Shown here: positions 8,217-14,578 of the stretch, one piece after another | Layout: every line of letters starts with the position of its first letter | Numbering within the stretch: the stretch's first letter is position 1 | Assembly: GCA_041623895.1 (NCBI GenBank) | Contig: JBFJVZ010000070.1 | Span: 1 to 21,939 of the forward strand | Length of the DNA: 21,939 bases | From: JBFJVZ01 sp041623895 | GTDB taxonomy: Bacteria > Planctomycetota > Planctomycetia > Pirellulales > Pirellulaceae | Reading direction: 5' to 3' | Notes under the pieces: generated by a model | Databases searched by the model: none | Told to the model about the DNA's origin: nothing | The model's input: the letters and a program-made list of their open reading frames with translations, nothing else | Program-made: the position numbers and the translations under genes

Positions 8217-8250
8217 GAATCGGTAACTTCTGGCGTCCTTTAGTAGTTAC

Positions 8251-8327
8251 GCGACTCCGATCGCAGATCGGTTGCGGCTGCGGCTTTGACGCAAACCGTT
8301 CGATAGCCGCCCTGCGAACGGAGTCGC
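8251..8327. repeat. Inverted repeat between convergent genes, possible terminator
   Basis: GCGACTCCG (8251-8259) and CGGAGTCGC (8319-8327) are perfect 9-bp inverted arms about 59 bp apart. A second perfect hairpin, CCGATC-GCA-GATCGG, lies at 8257-8271. The DNA between is G/C-rich. The site separates the stops of two convergent genes (8216 plus, 8357 minus) and could end both transcripts, although no T-tract follows. Confidence 0.5.
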
Positions 8328-8356
8328 AGGACAACGCGTGTCAAAGCTCCATCTCT

Positions 8357-8710
8357 TTATTCCGCCGTGGGCATCTTCTTGACCCAGTCTGGCGCGGGGA
8401 TCGCCGGGATGCGGGCGACCAACATCAGCACGCCCCCGACAATCACCAAGATCGGGATTTCGATATCCAGCGACAGACGCCCCGTTTGCCGCAGCACCGA
8501 CAACACGCTGGTGATGATCAAGAATCCGCCCACAACAAAAGTGACTTTGTCAAAGCCGCCGATCACCAGCGTCATGATGCCGGCCGCCGCAAGTCCGAGT
8601 GTCCACACCCAATCGATCCCTGGCGCGATGCCCATGGTCGTCAACAACCAACCCGTTCCAATCGTGATCAACAACAACGGTAGAACCAGCGTTTTTCGTT
8701 CGGAAGTCAT
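8357..8710 (-). CDS. Small four-helix membrane protein (LiaF-TM/DUF5668-like)
   Basis: The ATG at 8710 is chosen because AGGAGA lies seven bases upstream, one of the few strong Shine-Dalgarno sites here; a longer frame from 8794 would overlap the preceding gene. The 117-residue product has four predicted membrane segments (about 7-26, 35-52, 57-72, 84-99) with short polar links and a charged tail (DWVKKMPTAE). The pattern LLLITIGTGWLLTTMGI followed by repeated hydrophobic pairs is like the LiaI/LiaF-type transmembrane module. The role is unknown. It is the last gene of the rimO-pgsA-CPBP cluster, 41 bp after the protease stop, and is probably co-transcribed with it. Confidence 0.8.
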   Translation of the reverse strand: MTSERKTLVLPLLLITIGTGWLLTTMGIAPGIDWVWTLGLAAAGIMTLVIGGFDKVTFVVGGFLIITSVLSVLRQTGRLSLDIEIPILVIVGGVLMLVARIPAIPAPDWVKKMPTAE

Positions 8711-8751
8711 CGGCTTTCTCCTGCGAGTTCTGAAGTCTGGGCAATCGGGCG

Positions 8752-9792
8752 TCAGCCAAGTGATCCAGCTAAAATCCGTGTGAATTCTGCGCACAGGGTG
8801 ATCGTATTTAACACCATATGAACAACAAGGGGTGCGGTGATGCGGCCGGTCTGCCGGTACAAATAACCAAGTCCCAGTGATAGCACAAACAGCGGTATCG
8901 GTGCCGCGCCCTGACCGTAGTGCATCGAGGCGAACACGATACTGGTGACAACCATCGGCCAGTAGTGAGTTGGTGCCCAGGTGGAACTGGCTGTGTTTGT
9001 TAATTCGGCTGATTGCGTCAAAATCTCGCGCGGCGGTCGGTATGCATCAGCGATTACGTTTGTAGGCTCGGCGACATCCAAATAGGCTTCACCCACGGGA
9101 CTTTCGATCGTGGCGGTCGCATCGGGCTTGGGACCATCGGCGATGCCTTCCAATCCGCCTTGCAGGATCACGCGAAACATGAATTCCTCGACAAATGGAG
9201 CCACGATAGCGGTACCGACGAACATTCCGGCAAACAATACGACCGATGGTGACTGGGCCAGCGTGTCCAGCACCGGATGTTCGTACGGAATCAGCAGGGA
9301 AACGACCAGGCTGATTAGCCCCACGGGCGGCAAGATCCAAAGCGCGGCCCTAAGTCCAAGCAGGATGTCTTTTCCTTGAGGAACCAGACCTAGCTGGCGG
9401 ATCGCTTTCGGGTTCAACAGCGACAGCCAAAGCATCGTGACGATCACGGCAAATATGCCCGCCAGAGAATTGGCCGCAATCCCTGCGACTAAGGATTGCA
9501 GTGACGGCACAGCACCTTCATCCGCTTGAGAGGGTTTTACGGCTGGCTCCATCCAACCTTGCTGAGTGAACACACTGGTCAGGATTAGCAGTCCGATCAG
9601 CAAAGCACCAAACGCAACCAGGAAATCGGCCAGTGTCCAAAACGGTCGCCGCCGACGCTCAGCGGGGAACAAGTCACTCGGATGCGCACTTCCACGACTG
9701 CAACGGTACAGAAACTTTGTCCACAAAACGGCACTCGTGACGACGGCAATCCATACCAGCGCCAGCAGAGTGAGATGGATTGTGGTTGCCAT
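8752..9792 (-). CDS. CPBP-family intramembrane metalloprotease (CAAX protease/Abi)
   Basis: The 346-residue multi-helix membrane protein keeps the family's metal-site motifs: EEFMFR (Glu202, Glu203, Arg207), FASMHYG (His291) and HMVLNT (His325, Asn329). These residues form the glutamate/histidine site of Rce1-like intramembrane proteases. Several hydrophobic segments precede the first motif. The link between motifs one and two contains a polar insert of about 60 residues (about 219-278, GPKPDATATIES through THYW), longer than usual. The ATG at 9792 is used; a TTG codon directly before it is also in frame. AAGG lies about nine bases upstream, and the gap to pgsA is only 20 bp, so the two are probably one transcript. 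The substrate is unknown. Confidence 0.9.
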   Translation of the reverse strand: MATTIHLTLLALVWIAVVTSAVLWTKFLYRCSRGSAHPSDLFPAERRRRPFWTLADFLVAFGALLIGLLILTSVFTQQGWMEPAVKPSQADEGAVPSLQSLVAGIAANSLAGIFAVIVTMLWLSLLNPKAIRQLGLVPQGKDILLGLRAALWILPPVGLISLVVSLLIPYEHPVLDTLAQSPSVVLFAGMFVGTAIVAPFVEEFMFRVILQGGLEGIADGPKPDATATIESPVGEAYLDVAEPTNVIADAYRPPREILTQSAELTNTASSTWAPTHYWPMVVTSIVFASMHYGQGAAPIPLFVLSLGLGYLYRQTGRITAPLVVHMVLNTITLCAEFTRILAGSLG

Positions 9793-9812
9793 CAATCAGC
9801 CTTGCCCGTTAC

Positions 9813-10409
9813 TCACTGTTCATCCGACGGCTTGCTCATCGCACTCATGGCTGCCTTGGTGTAGTCATAACCTGAGTAAACGGTCAACGCGATCGCGCCG
9901 TACAACAGTGCCTGCATCGTCCATACTAACCATCTCGCGGGCTCCGGCTGATTGATCAAGCAGAGCAAAACCGCCACGACTGCGGCACACTGCAAGACCA
10001 TCTTCCATTTGCCCAGCTGGCGAGCCGAAAAATCGCCGCCGGCACTTTCCACCATGCCGCGCAGACTGGTCACCAGCATTTCGCGTCCGACGACAATGAT
10101 CGCCATCCAAGCCGCAACTCCGCTGGCTGGGACCTCGACCAATGCGATGAAAGTCCCACAAATGATCACTTTGTCGACGAAGGGATCAAAGATTCGTCCG
10201 ACTTTGGTGACTTGCCCGTATTTCCTGGCGTAATAACCGTCGATCCAGTCGGTTGAGGCCGCGATCAGAAAAACCACCAAGGACGCCACGTAGTAATGGG
10301 TCGGTATCAAAACGAACACCGCCAGCGACAGCACAAAGCGAACCGCAGTCAAAGTGTTGGGGACGTTGTAAATCGTTGATCGGCTGGTGGTACTCATTGC
10401 GCTTGACAT
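9813..10409 (-). CDS. pgsA: CDP-diacylglycerol--glycerol-3-phosphate 3-phosphatidyltransferase
   Basis: The enzyme joins CDP-diacylglycerol and glycerol-3-phosphate to make phosphatidylglycerophosphate, the committed step to phosphatidylglycerol and cardiolipin, in the inner membrane. The CDP-alcohol phosphatidyltransferase signature DGx2ARx8Gx3Dx3D is complete: Asp57, Gly58, Ala61, Arg62, Gly71, Asp75, Asp79. The N-terminal IYNVPNTLTAVR is typical of PgsA, and several membrane helices follow. The frame opens at a GTG at 10499, but the ATG at 10409 gives the usual length (198 residues); an ATG at 10397 is also possible, and neither has a clear ribosome-binding site. It follows rimO by about 100 bp and precedes the CPBP protease by 20 bp. 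Confidence 0.93.
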   Translation of the reverse strand: MSSAMSTTSRSTIYNVPNTLTAVRFVLSLAVFVLIPTHYYVASLVVFLIAASTDWIDGYYARKYGQVTKVGRIFDPFVDKVIICGTFIALVEVPASGVAAWMAIIVVGREMLVTSLRGMVESAGGDFSARQLGKWKMVLQCAAVVAVLLCLINQPEPARWLVWTMQALLYGAIALTVYSGYDYTKAAMSAMSKPSDEQ

Positions 10410-10513
10410 GATGATCGTCGACGCAGCCTGAGGGAAGGGCGCTTGAAAGACACGCTGTGAACGATGAGCCCGCCGGGAGCGAGAATCTGCGCCAACCACG
10501 TTCGATCGTCACA

Positions 10514-11935
10514 TCACAGCAGCGGGGCCGCTACCAGGTCGTAGCCGTCGGCGGCGACAATTTCGCAAGTCACCATCGATCCGACCTGAATCGACTCCGG
10601 ATCCTCAACACCCGAGACGAAAATCACGCCATCGATGTCAGGCGCTTCGCCGCGGCTGCGGCCAATCCATACGCCCGCTTGCTCGGGAAATTCCGAATCA
10701 ATGATCACTTGCTCCTGGCGGCCGACACGGCTTTCCGCCCACTGAAACGCAATCTGTTGTTGAATCTGCATTAACTGGTCATGTCTCTGCAGGGCAACTT
10801 CCGCGGCAACACGATTCGGCAGTCTTGCCGCCGGAGTGTCTTCTTCGATGCTGTATGTGAACACGCCCAGATGCTCAAATCGCTGTTGCTGTACGAACTC
10901 GACCAACTGCGAGAAGTCGTCATCGGTTTCGCCGGGAAACCCGGTGATCATCGTCGTCCGCATCACCAGGTCTTTGATACTCGAGCGCAATCGCCCCAGA
11001 ATTTCTTCTTGAATTGCTCGCGTCGTCTTGCGGGCCATGCGGCGCAGCATCGTGTCGCTGGCGTGTTGCAGCGGCATGTCGATGTAGGGAATGATTCGCT
11101 GCGACCCCGCCAGCGTATCGATCAAGCGATCATCGATATACATAGGGTAAAAGTACATCAATCGAATCCAGTCGATCGACCCGATCTTATCCAGCTCGAT
11201 CAGCAAATCGCTGAGCCGTGGCTGCCCATACAGATCTGTGCCATAGTAGGTTGTGTCTTGCGCGACAATCACGATTTCGCGAACGCCGCTGTCACCCAAA
11301 CGTTTTGCTTCATCGACCACTTGTTCAATCGGCTTGCTGTAGTGTTTGCCACGCATCTTGGGGATTGCGCAGAAGGTACAGAGCCGATCGCAGCCTTCGC
11401 TGATTTTCAAATAAGCAAAGTGTCGGGGCGTTACGGGACTGCGAACCGCGTCACTTAAAGGCTTGATCGAGGCAGGCCGAAAGACCCTTTGTTGTTCATC
11501 GATGCCTGATTGCAAGCGATCGATGACCGAGACGATTTCGTTGCGTCCGAAGACGCCGACCATCGCGTCAATCTCGGGACGGGCCTCCAGAAGTTTGCCT
11601 TGTTGGCGTTCGGCAAGACAACCCGTCACGACAACATTGCGGATTTTTCCCTGCTTTTTCAGCGCCAACATTTCATCGATCGCGCCCAATGATTCTTCGC
11701 GAGCCGAATCGATAAATCCACAAGTGTTGACGACGACGAAATCAGCTCCGTCCACCGAATCGACCATTTGATAGCCGTCCTCATCCAGCCGGCCAAGCAT
11801 TTGCTCGGTGTCGACCAGATTCTTGGGGCAACCGAGGCTGACGACCGCATAACGTCCGCGGGCAGTACCGTGGCCGCCCTGAGGCGAGGATTGCGGCTGC
11901 GGCGTTGGCGTCTCCGAAACGACAGGAAGCTTCAT
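10514..11935 (-). CDS. rimO: Ribosomal protein S12 methylthiotransferase RimO
   Basis: RimO is a radical-SAM enzyme that adds a methylthio group to an aspartate of ribosomal protein S12. The 473-residue product shows the full family layout: an N-terminal UPF0004 domain with cluster ligands Cys36 (LGCPKN), Cys72 (NTCGFI) and Cys106 (TGCLAE); a radical-SAM core with Cys182, Cys186 and Cys189 in GCDRLCTFC; and a C-terminal TRAM-like domain (about 400-473). SLGCPKNLVD and FIDSAREES favour RimO over the tRNA enzyme MiaB. The first 27 residues are a Pro/Gln/Ser-rich extension absent from many homologues. ATG at 11935. It is the first gene of a minus-strand cluster with pgsA. Confidence 0.96.
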   Translation of the reverse strand: MKLPVVSETPTPQPQSSPQGGHGTARGRYAVVSLGCPKNLVDTEQMLGRLDEDGYQMVDSVDGADFVVVNTCGFIDSAREESLGAIDEMLALKKQGKIRNVVVTGCLAERQQGKLLEARPEIDAMVGVFGRNEIVSVIDRLQSGIDEQQRVFRPASIKPLSDAVRSPVTPRHFAYLKISEGCDRLCTFCAIPKMRGKHYSKPIEQVVDEAKRLGDSGVREIVIVAQDTTYYGTDLYGQPRLSDLLIELDKIGSIDWIRLMYFYPMYIDDRLIDTLAGSQRIIPYIDMPLQHASDTMLRRMARKTTRAIQEEILGRLRSSIKDLVMRTTMITGFPGETDDDFSQLVEFVQQQRFEHLGVFTYSIEEDTPAARLPNRVAAEVALQRHDQLMQIQQQIAFQWAESRVGRQEQVIIDSEFPEQAGVWIGRSRGEAPDIDGVIFVSGVEDPESIQVGSMVTCEIVAADGYDLVAAPLL

Positions 11936-12000
11936 AAATGATCGTTGATTGCGATGATCGGGGCGGGGCTGACTTCAAACTTTTGGCCAGTGGGTTGCCT

Positions 12001-12022
12001 GAAAAAAAGGGGCAGACACAAG
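12001..12022 (+). repeat. Degenerate half of the REP-like element
   Basis: GAAAAAAAGGGGCAGACACA matches one arm of the inverted repeat at 6103-6172 (core AAAAAGGGG-CAGACAC) apart from one missing T and an altered edge. No opposite arm is found within 150 bp, so it looks like a decayed or solo copy. Confidence 0.4.
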
Positions 12023-12307
12023 ACAGCCAAGCAGCCCTCGCGTCGCCGCCGGCTATCGGTAAACGCCCTTTTGCTGACGCTAGCGTACAGAGTCACCCCG
12101 GATCTGGTACCCATCATTTGAGCAGTCGAGGCAAAATCAAGCAAACGCCCGTCTAAACCGCGTGGTCTTCCCGTCTTGGGGGCAGCTGCGCGAGACGAGT
12201 TCATCAAAACCGCACGAGCTTGCCGGAAGTCTTCCAGCTTTCGCTATCGGAGTGGAGTGATGCTCTGAGTGAAAACAGCTAGTGCTCTATCAACTTTTGA
12301 CTTTAGG

Positions 12308-12371
12308 GTAGCCGGATTCGCCAGAATTCGGTTCGTTCCAAGATACCCCGAAGTCTGGCGACATCGGCTAC
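12308..12371. repeat. Inverted repeat with 24-nt arms downstream of trpD
   Basis: Left arm 12308-12331 (GTAGCCGGATTCGCCAGA...) and right arm 12348-12371 (...TCTGGCGACATCGGCTAC) are complementary at 20 of 24 positions around a 16-nt loop. It lies 43 bp after the trpD stop and could fold in that transcript as a terminator or 3' protection, though without a T-tract. The GTAGCCG...CGCCAGA motif is one I recall as recurrent in Pirellulaceae intergenic DNA. Confidence 0.65.
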
Positions 12372-12413
12372 GACCGCCCGCCTAAGATTGAATCTGGACA
12401 AAGCACTCACGTG

Positions 12414-13418
12414 CTACTGGCACAATCTTGCGAGTTTTTCTTTTGCGGCACCTGAGTCGATCACCTCGGCTGCTTTTTCAGCTCCCTTTGCCAACGATTC
12501 GACATCGCCAACCAACAACAATGCGGCGGCGGAACCGGCCACCACGGTGTCGCGGCAAGGACCAGGCTCGCCATCCAAGATGCGGCGAATGATCTCAGCG
12601 CTCTCGGCAGGGTTGTCCGCGGCCAATGCCTCGCGGCCGGCAGGCAACAGCCCAAAATCGCCCGGCGTCCACGTTAGTGTCAATCTCCGGTCCGGGCGCA
12701 CGTCCGAAACAATGGTGGTTGCTTCCAAAGAAACTTCGTCTTGTCCGTCCGTTCCATGCACGACAAACGATCTGGTCGTCCCCAACTGTGAAATTGCCGC
12801 CGAAACCTTTGCCATCGCTTCGGTCGTCGATGCGCCCAGCAATTGGTGCGTCGCAGCGGCCGGATTACACAGTGGTCCCAGCAGATTGAACAGCGTCTTG
12901 ACTCCAAGCTTGCGGCGCACGTTGACGACATGCTTCATCGCGGGGTGCAGTTTGACCGCAAAGCAAAAACAGATGCCGATTTCATCCAATCGTTTGGCGA
13001 CCGCATCGGCGTCCGATTCGATCGAGACCCCCAATTCTTCCAAGACGTCGGCCGAGCCTGTTTTGCTGGTCGCCCGGCGATTTCCATGTTTAGCAACCGG
13101 GACTCCCGCGGCTGCCGCCACGATTGCCACGGCGGTGCTGATATTGAACGTGCCGCTTTTGCTTCCACCAGTGCCACAGGTGTCCAGCAAAATCTGATGG
13201 TTGTGTGGGATGCGGGTCATGTGCCGACGCATGGCCCTGGCCGCCCCCACCAATTCGCTCACCGCCTCGCCCTTTCCTCGCAATGCCATCAGCAACTGGC
13301 CAATCTCGTCCTCGCTGGCATCACCGCGCAGCATGGCGTCGATCAATTTGCTGGTCTGTTCAGCCGAGAGATCTTGGCCGGCGTGGACCTGGGCGATTGC
13401 TTCTTCAAAACCTGACAT
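12414..13418 (-). CDS. trpD: Anthranilate phosphoribosyltransferase
   Basis: TrpD transfers the phosphoribosyl group of PRPP to anthranilate, the second step of tryptophan synthesis from chorismate, in the cytoplasm. The 334-residue product has the usual length and motifs: an N-terminal helical domain with RGKGE, the PRPP-binding DTCGTGGSKSGTFNIST (79-95), KHGNRRATSKTGSADVLEELG (110-130, read as motif ends KHGNR and SADVLE), HPAMKHV, LFNLLGPLCNP and the Mg-binding DEVS. GTGGSKS replaces the commoner GTGGDG, a known variant class. No other trp gene is nearby, so the pathway is scattered here. ATG at 13418; a 16-bp palindrome lies where a ribosome-binding site would be, suggesting regulation at the start site. 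Confidence 0.95.
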   Translation of the reverse strand: MSGFEEAIAQVHAGQDLSAEQTSKLIDAMLRGDASEDEIGQLLMALRGKGEAVSELVGAARAMRRHMTRIPHNHQILLDTCGTGGSKSGTFNISTAVAIVAAAAGVPVAKHGNRRATSKTGSADVLEELGVSIESDADAVAKRLDEIGICFCFAVKLHPAMKHVVNVRRKLGVKTLFNLLGPLCNPAAATHQLLGASTTEAMAKVSAAISQLGTTRSFVVHGTDGQDEVSLEATTIVSDVRPDRRLTLTWTPGDFGLLPAGREALAADNPAESAEIIRRILDGEPGPCRDTVVAGSAAALLLVGDVESLAKGAEKAAEVIDSGAAKEKLARLCQ

Positions 13419-13423
13419 GGATC

Positions 13424-13439
13424 ACTTTTGCGCAAAAGT
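13424..13439. promoter_or_regulatory. 16-bp palindrome just upstream of the trpD start
   Basis: ACTTTTGCGCAAAAGT is perfectly self-complementary and ends five bases before the trpD ATG. It covers the usual Shine-Dalgarno position. It could be an operator for a dimeric repressor or form a hairpin that hides the start. The regulator is unknown. Confidence 0.5.
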
Positions 13440-13443
13440 CAAC

Positions 13444-13467
13444 GTAGGCTCGGCTTCCAGCCGTGCC
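13444..13467 (+). repeat. 24-nt hairpin repeat, third family copy
   Basis: The arms GGCTCGGCT and AGCCGTGCC pair at eight of nine positions around the loop TCC. It matches the two minus-strand units at 5262-5316 (shared GTAGGC, CGGC, TCC and GCC positions). It lies in the gap between trpD and the nucleoside hydrolase gene, inside the likely leader of trpD. Confidence 0.6.
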
Positions 13468-13468
13468 A

Positions 13469-13499
13469 GGAAGTTAACCTGGGAGTTTAGGGAAGTTAA
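13469..13499 (+). promoter_or_regulatory. Three direct repeats GG(A/G)AGTT(A/T)A, possible response-regulator site
   Basis: GGAAGTTAA occurs at 13469-13477 and 13491-13499, with GGGAGTTTA at 13481-13489 between them. Spacings are 12 and 10 bp, and the outer pair are 22 bp apart, two helical turns. This is the form of binding sites of OmpR/PhoB-type regulators. The site lies between divergent trpD and the nucleoside hydrolase gene, so it could act on either. Confidence 0.4.
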
Positions 13500-13577
13500 G
13501 AGGCGGTCAGTATTGGGGTGAAATCTTGGACGGCCAACGGGCTCGTATCATACCGTTTATCAATTTAAACTTCTCTC

Positions 13578-14519
13578 ATGAGCCGCAAGATCATCATCGA
13601 TTGTGACCCCGGAATTGACGACGCCATCGCGTTGTGCATTGCACTTTTCGACCCGCGGCTTGATGTTTTGGCGATCACAGCGAGCGCCGGCTCGGTCGAC
13701 GCGACACAGGCAACCACAAACGTCCACGCCATTGTGGGCCAACTTGACCCGTCCCGTTATCCTCGCATCGGGAAAGCGGTGCCGCCAGAGAGTGCCACGG
13801 TGCTCAATGACAGCCATCTGCACGGGGAAGACGGATTGGGCGGCTGCAGCGTTCAGATATCAGATCGCCAGCACCAGACTCCCAGCGACAAAGTGATGGC
13901 CGAACTGGTGCGGCAGTACCCCAATGAAGTAACGATTCTGTGCTTGGGACCGCTGACGAATTTGGCCCGCTTGTGCCAGCGGGATCCGACCGTCGTTCCG
14001 CTGATTGGCAAAGTCGTGATCAGCGGCGGCACGGTAATGCATGCTGGGAACGCGACACCCTCAGCCGAAATCAACATGCACTTTGATGCCCCCTCGGCAA
14101 AAGAGGTCTTCGAGTCAGCGACGACGAAGAGCCTGGTGCCGCTGGACGTGACGGAAAAGGTGACCTTCGGGGTGCAATTACTGGATCAGATTCCGGCAAA
14201 GTACACGCGGGCGGGAGATTTCTTGCATCGAATTCTGCCGTTCGCCTTTCGGACGGCACATGAACATCTCGGCCGTGAATTGATTCCGCTGTATGACCCC
14301 ACCGCGATCATGGCAGTCCTGGAGCCTGATTTATTCACCTGGGAGGAGATGGCGGGTCGCGTCGAGACGCGCGGCGAGCTGACTCATGGTGCAACCGTTT
14401 TCGACCGCCGCATGCACCGCAACTGGCAAGTCAACATGGAAGTGGCCACGAAGGTCGAGCAGGGTGAAGTTCGCGAAAGAATCATCCGCAGCCTGCGGTA
14501 CGCCGGGCAACAGACTTGA
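13578..14519 (+). CDS. Inosine/uridine-preferring nucleoside hydrolase family protein
   Basis: Members cleave the N-glycosidic bond of ribonucleosides to give a base and ribose, using a bound calcium ion. The 313-residue product has the family length and metal motif DCDPGIDDA (Asp8, Asp10, Asp14, Asp15), HGEDGLGG (82-89), the ISGG strand, and EINMHFDAPSA (Glu164, Asn166, Asp170). The late metal Asp240 is present in YDPTA, but the residue before it is Tyr239 where purine- and pyrimidine-cleaving relatives have His (HDP, His241 of the Crithidia enzyme), and Asn39 is Ser39. Substrate choice or activity may therefore differ. ATG at 13578; the gene diverges from trpD and converges with the secretin gene 60 bp on. 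Confidence 0.9.
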   Translation: MSRKIIIDCDPGIDDAIALCIALFDPRLDVLAITASAGSVDATQATTNVHAIVGQLDPSRYPRIGKAVPPESATVLNDSHLHGEDGLGGCSVQISDRQHQTPSDKVMAELVRQYPNEVTILCLGPLTNLARLCQRDPTVVPLIGKVVISGGTVMHAGNATPSAEINMHFDAPSAKEVFESATTKSLVPLDVTEKVTFGVQLLDQIPAKYTRAGDFLHRILPFAFRTAHEHLGRELIPLYDPTAIMAVLEPDLFTWEEMAGRVETRGELTHGATVFDRRMHRNWQVNMEVATKVEQGEVRERIIRSLRYAGQQT

Positions 14520-14578
14520 AGTCCGCTGCCTTAGACGACCAGTGGTTTGTCCAGATGAAAGTACCGGTTAAACAGTGT

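Larger units (their letters stand above)
11936..12413. other. Gene-free 478-bp region with two repeat elements
   Basis: The stretch separates trpD (ending at 12414) from rimO (starting at 11935), both on the minus strand. It contains a degenerate half of the REP-like element (12001-12022) and a 24-nt inverted repeat (12308-12371), listed separately. Short open frames are present but have no coding character. The promoter of rimO should lie near 11940-12050; no convincing -35/-10 pair was found. Confidence 0.45.

Noticed and set aside
9063..9073. GTAGGCTCGGC in the CPBP gene, matching the start of the 24-nt repeat
   Set aside because: Only 11 bases match, the hairpin half is missing, and the bases are coding.
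12388..13197. Plus-strand open frame of 269 codons
   Set aside because: It lies antisense within trpD and reflects the codon bias of that gene.
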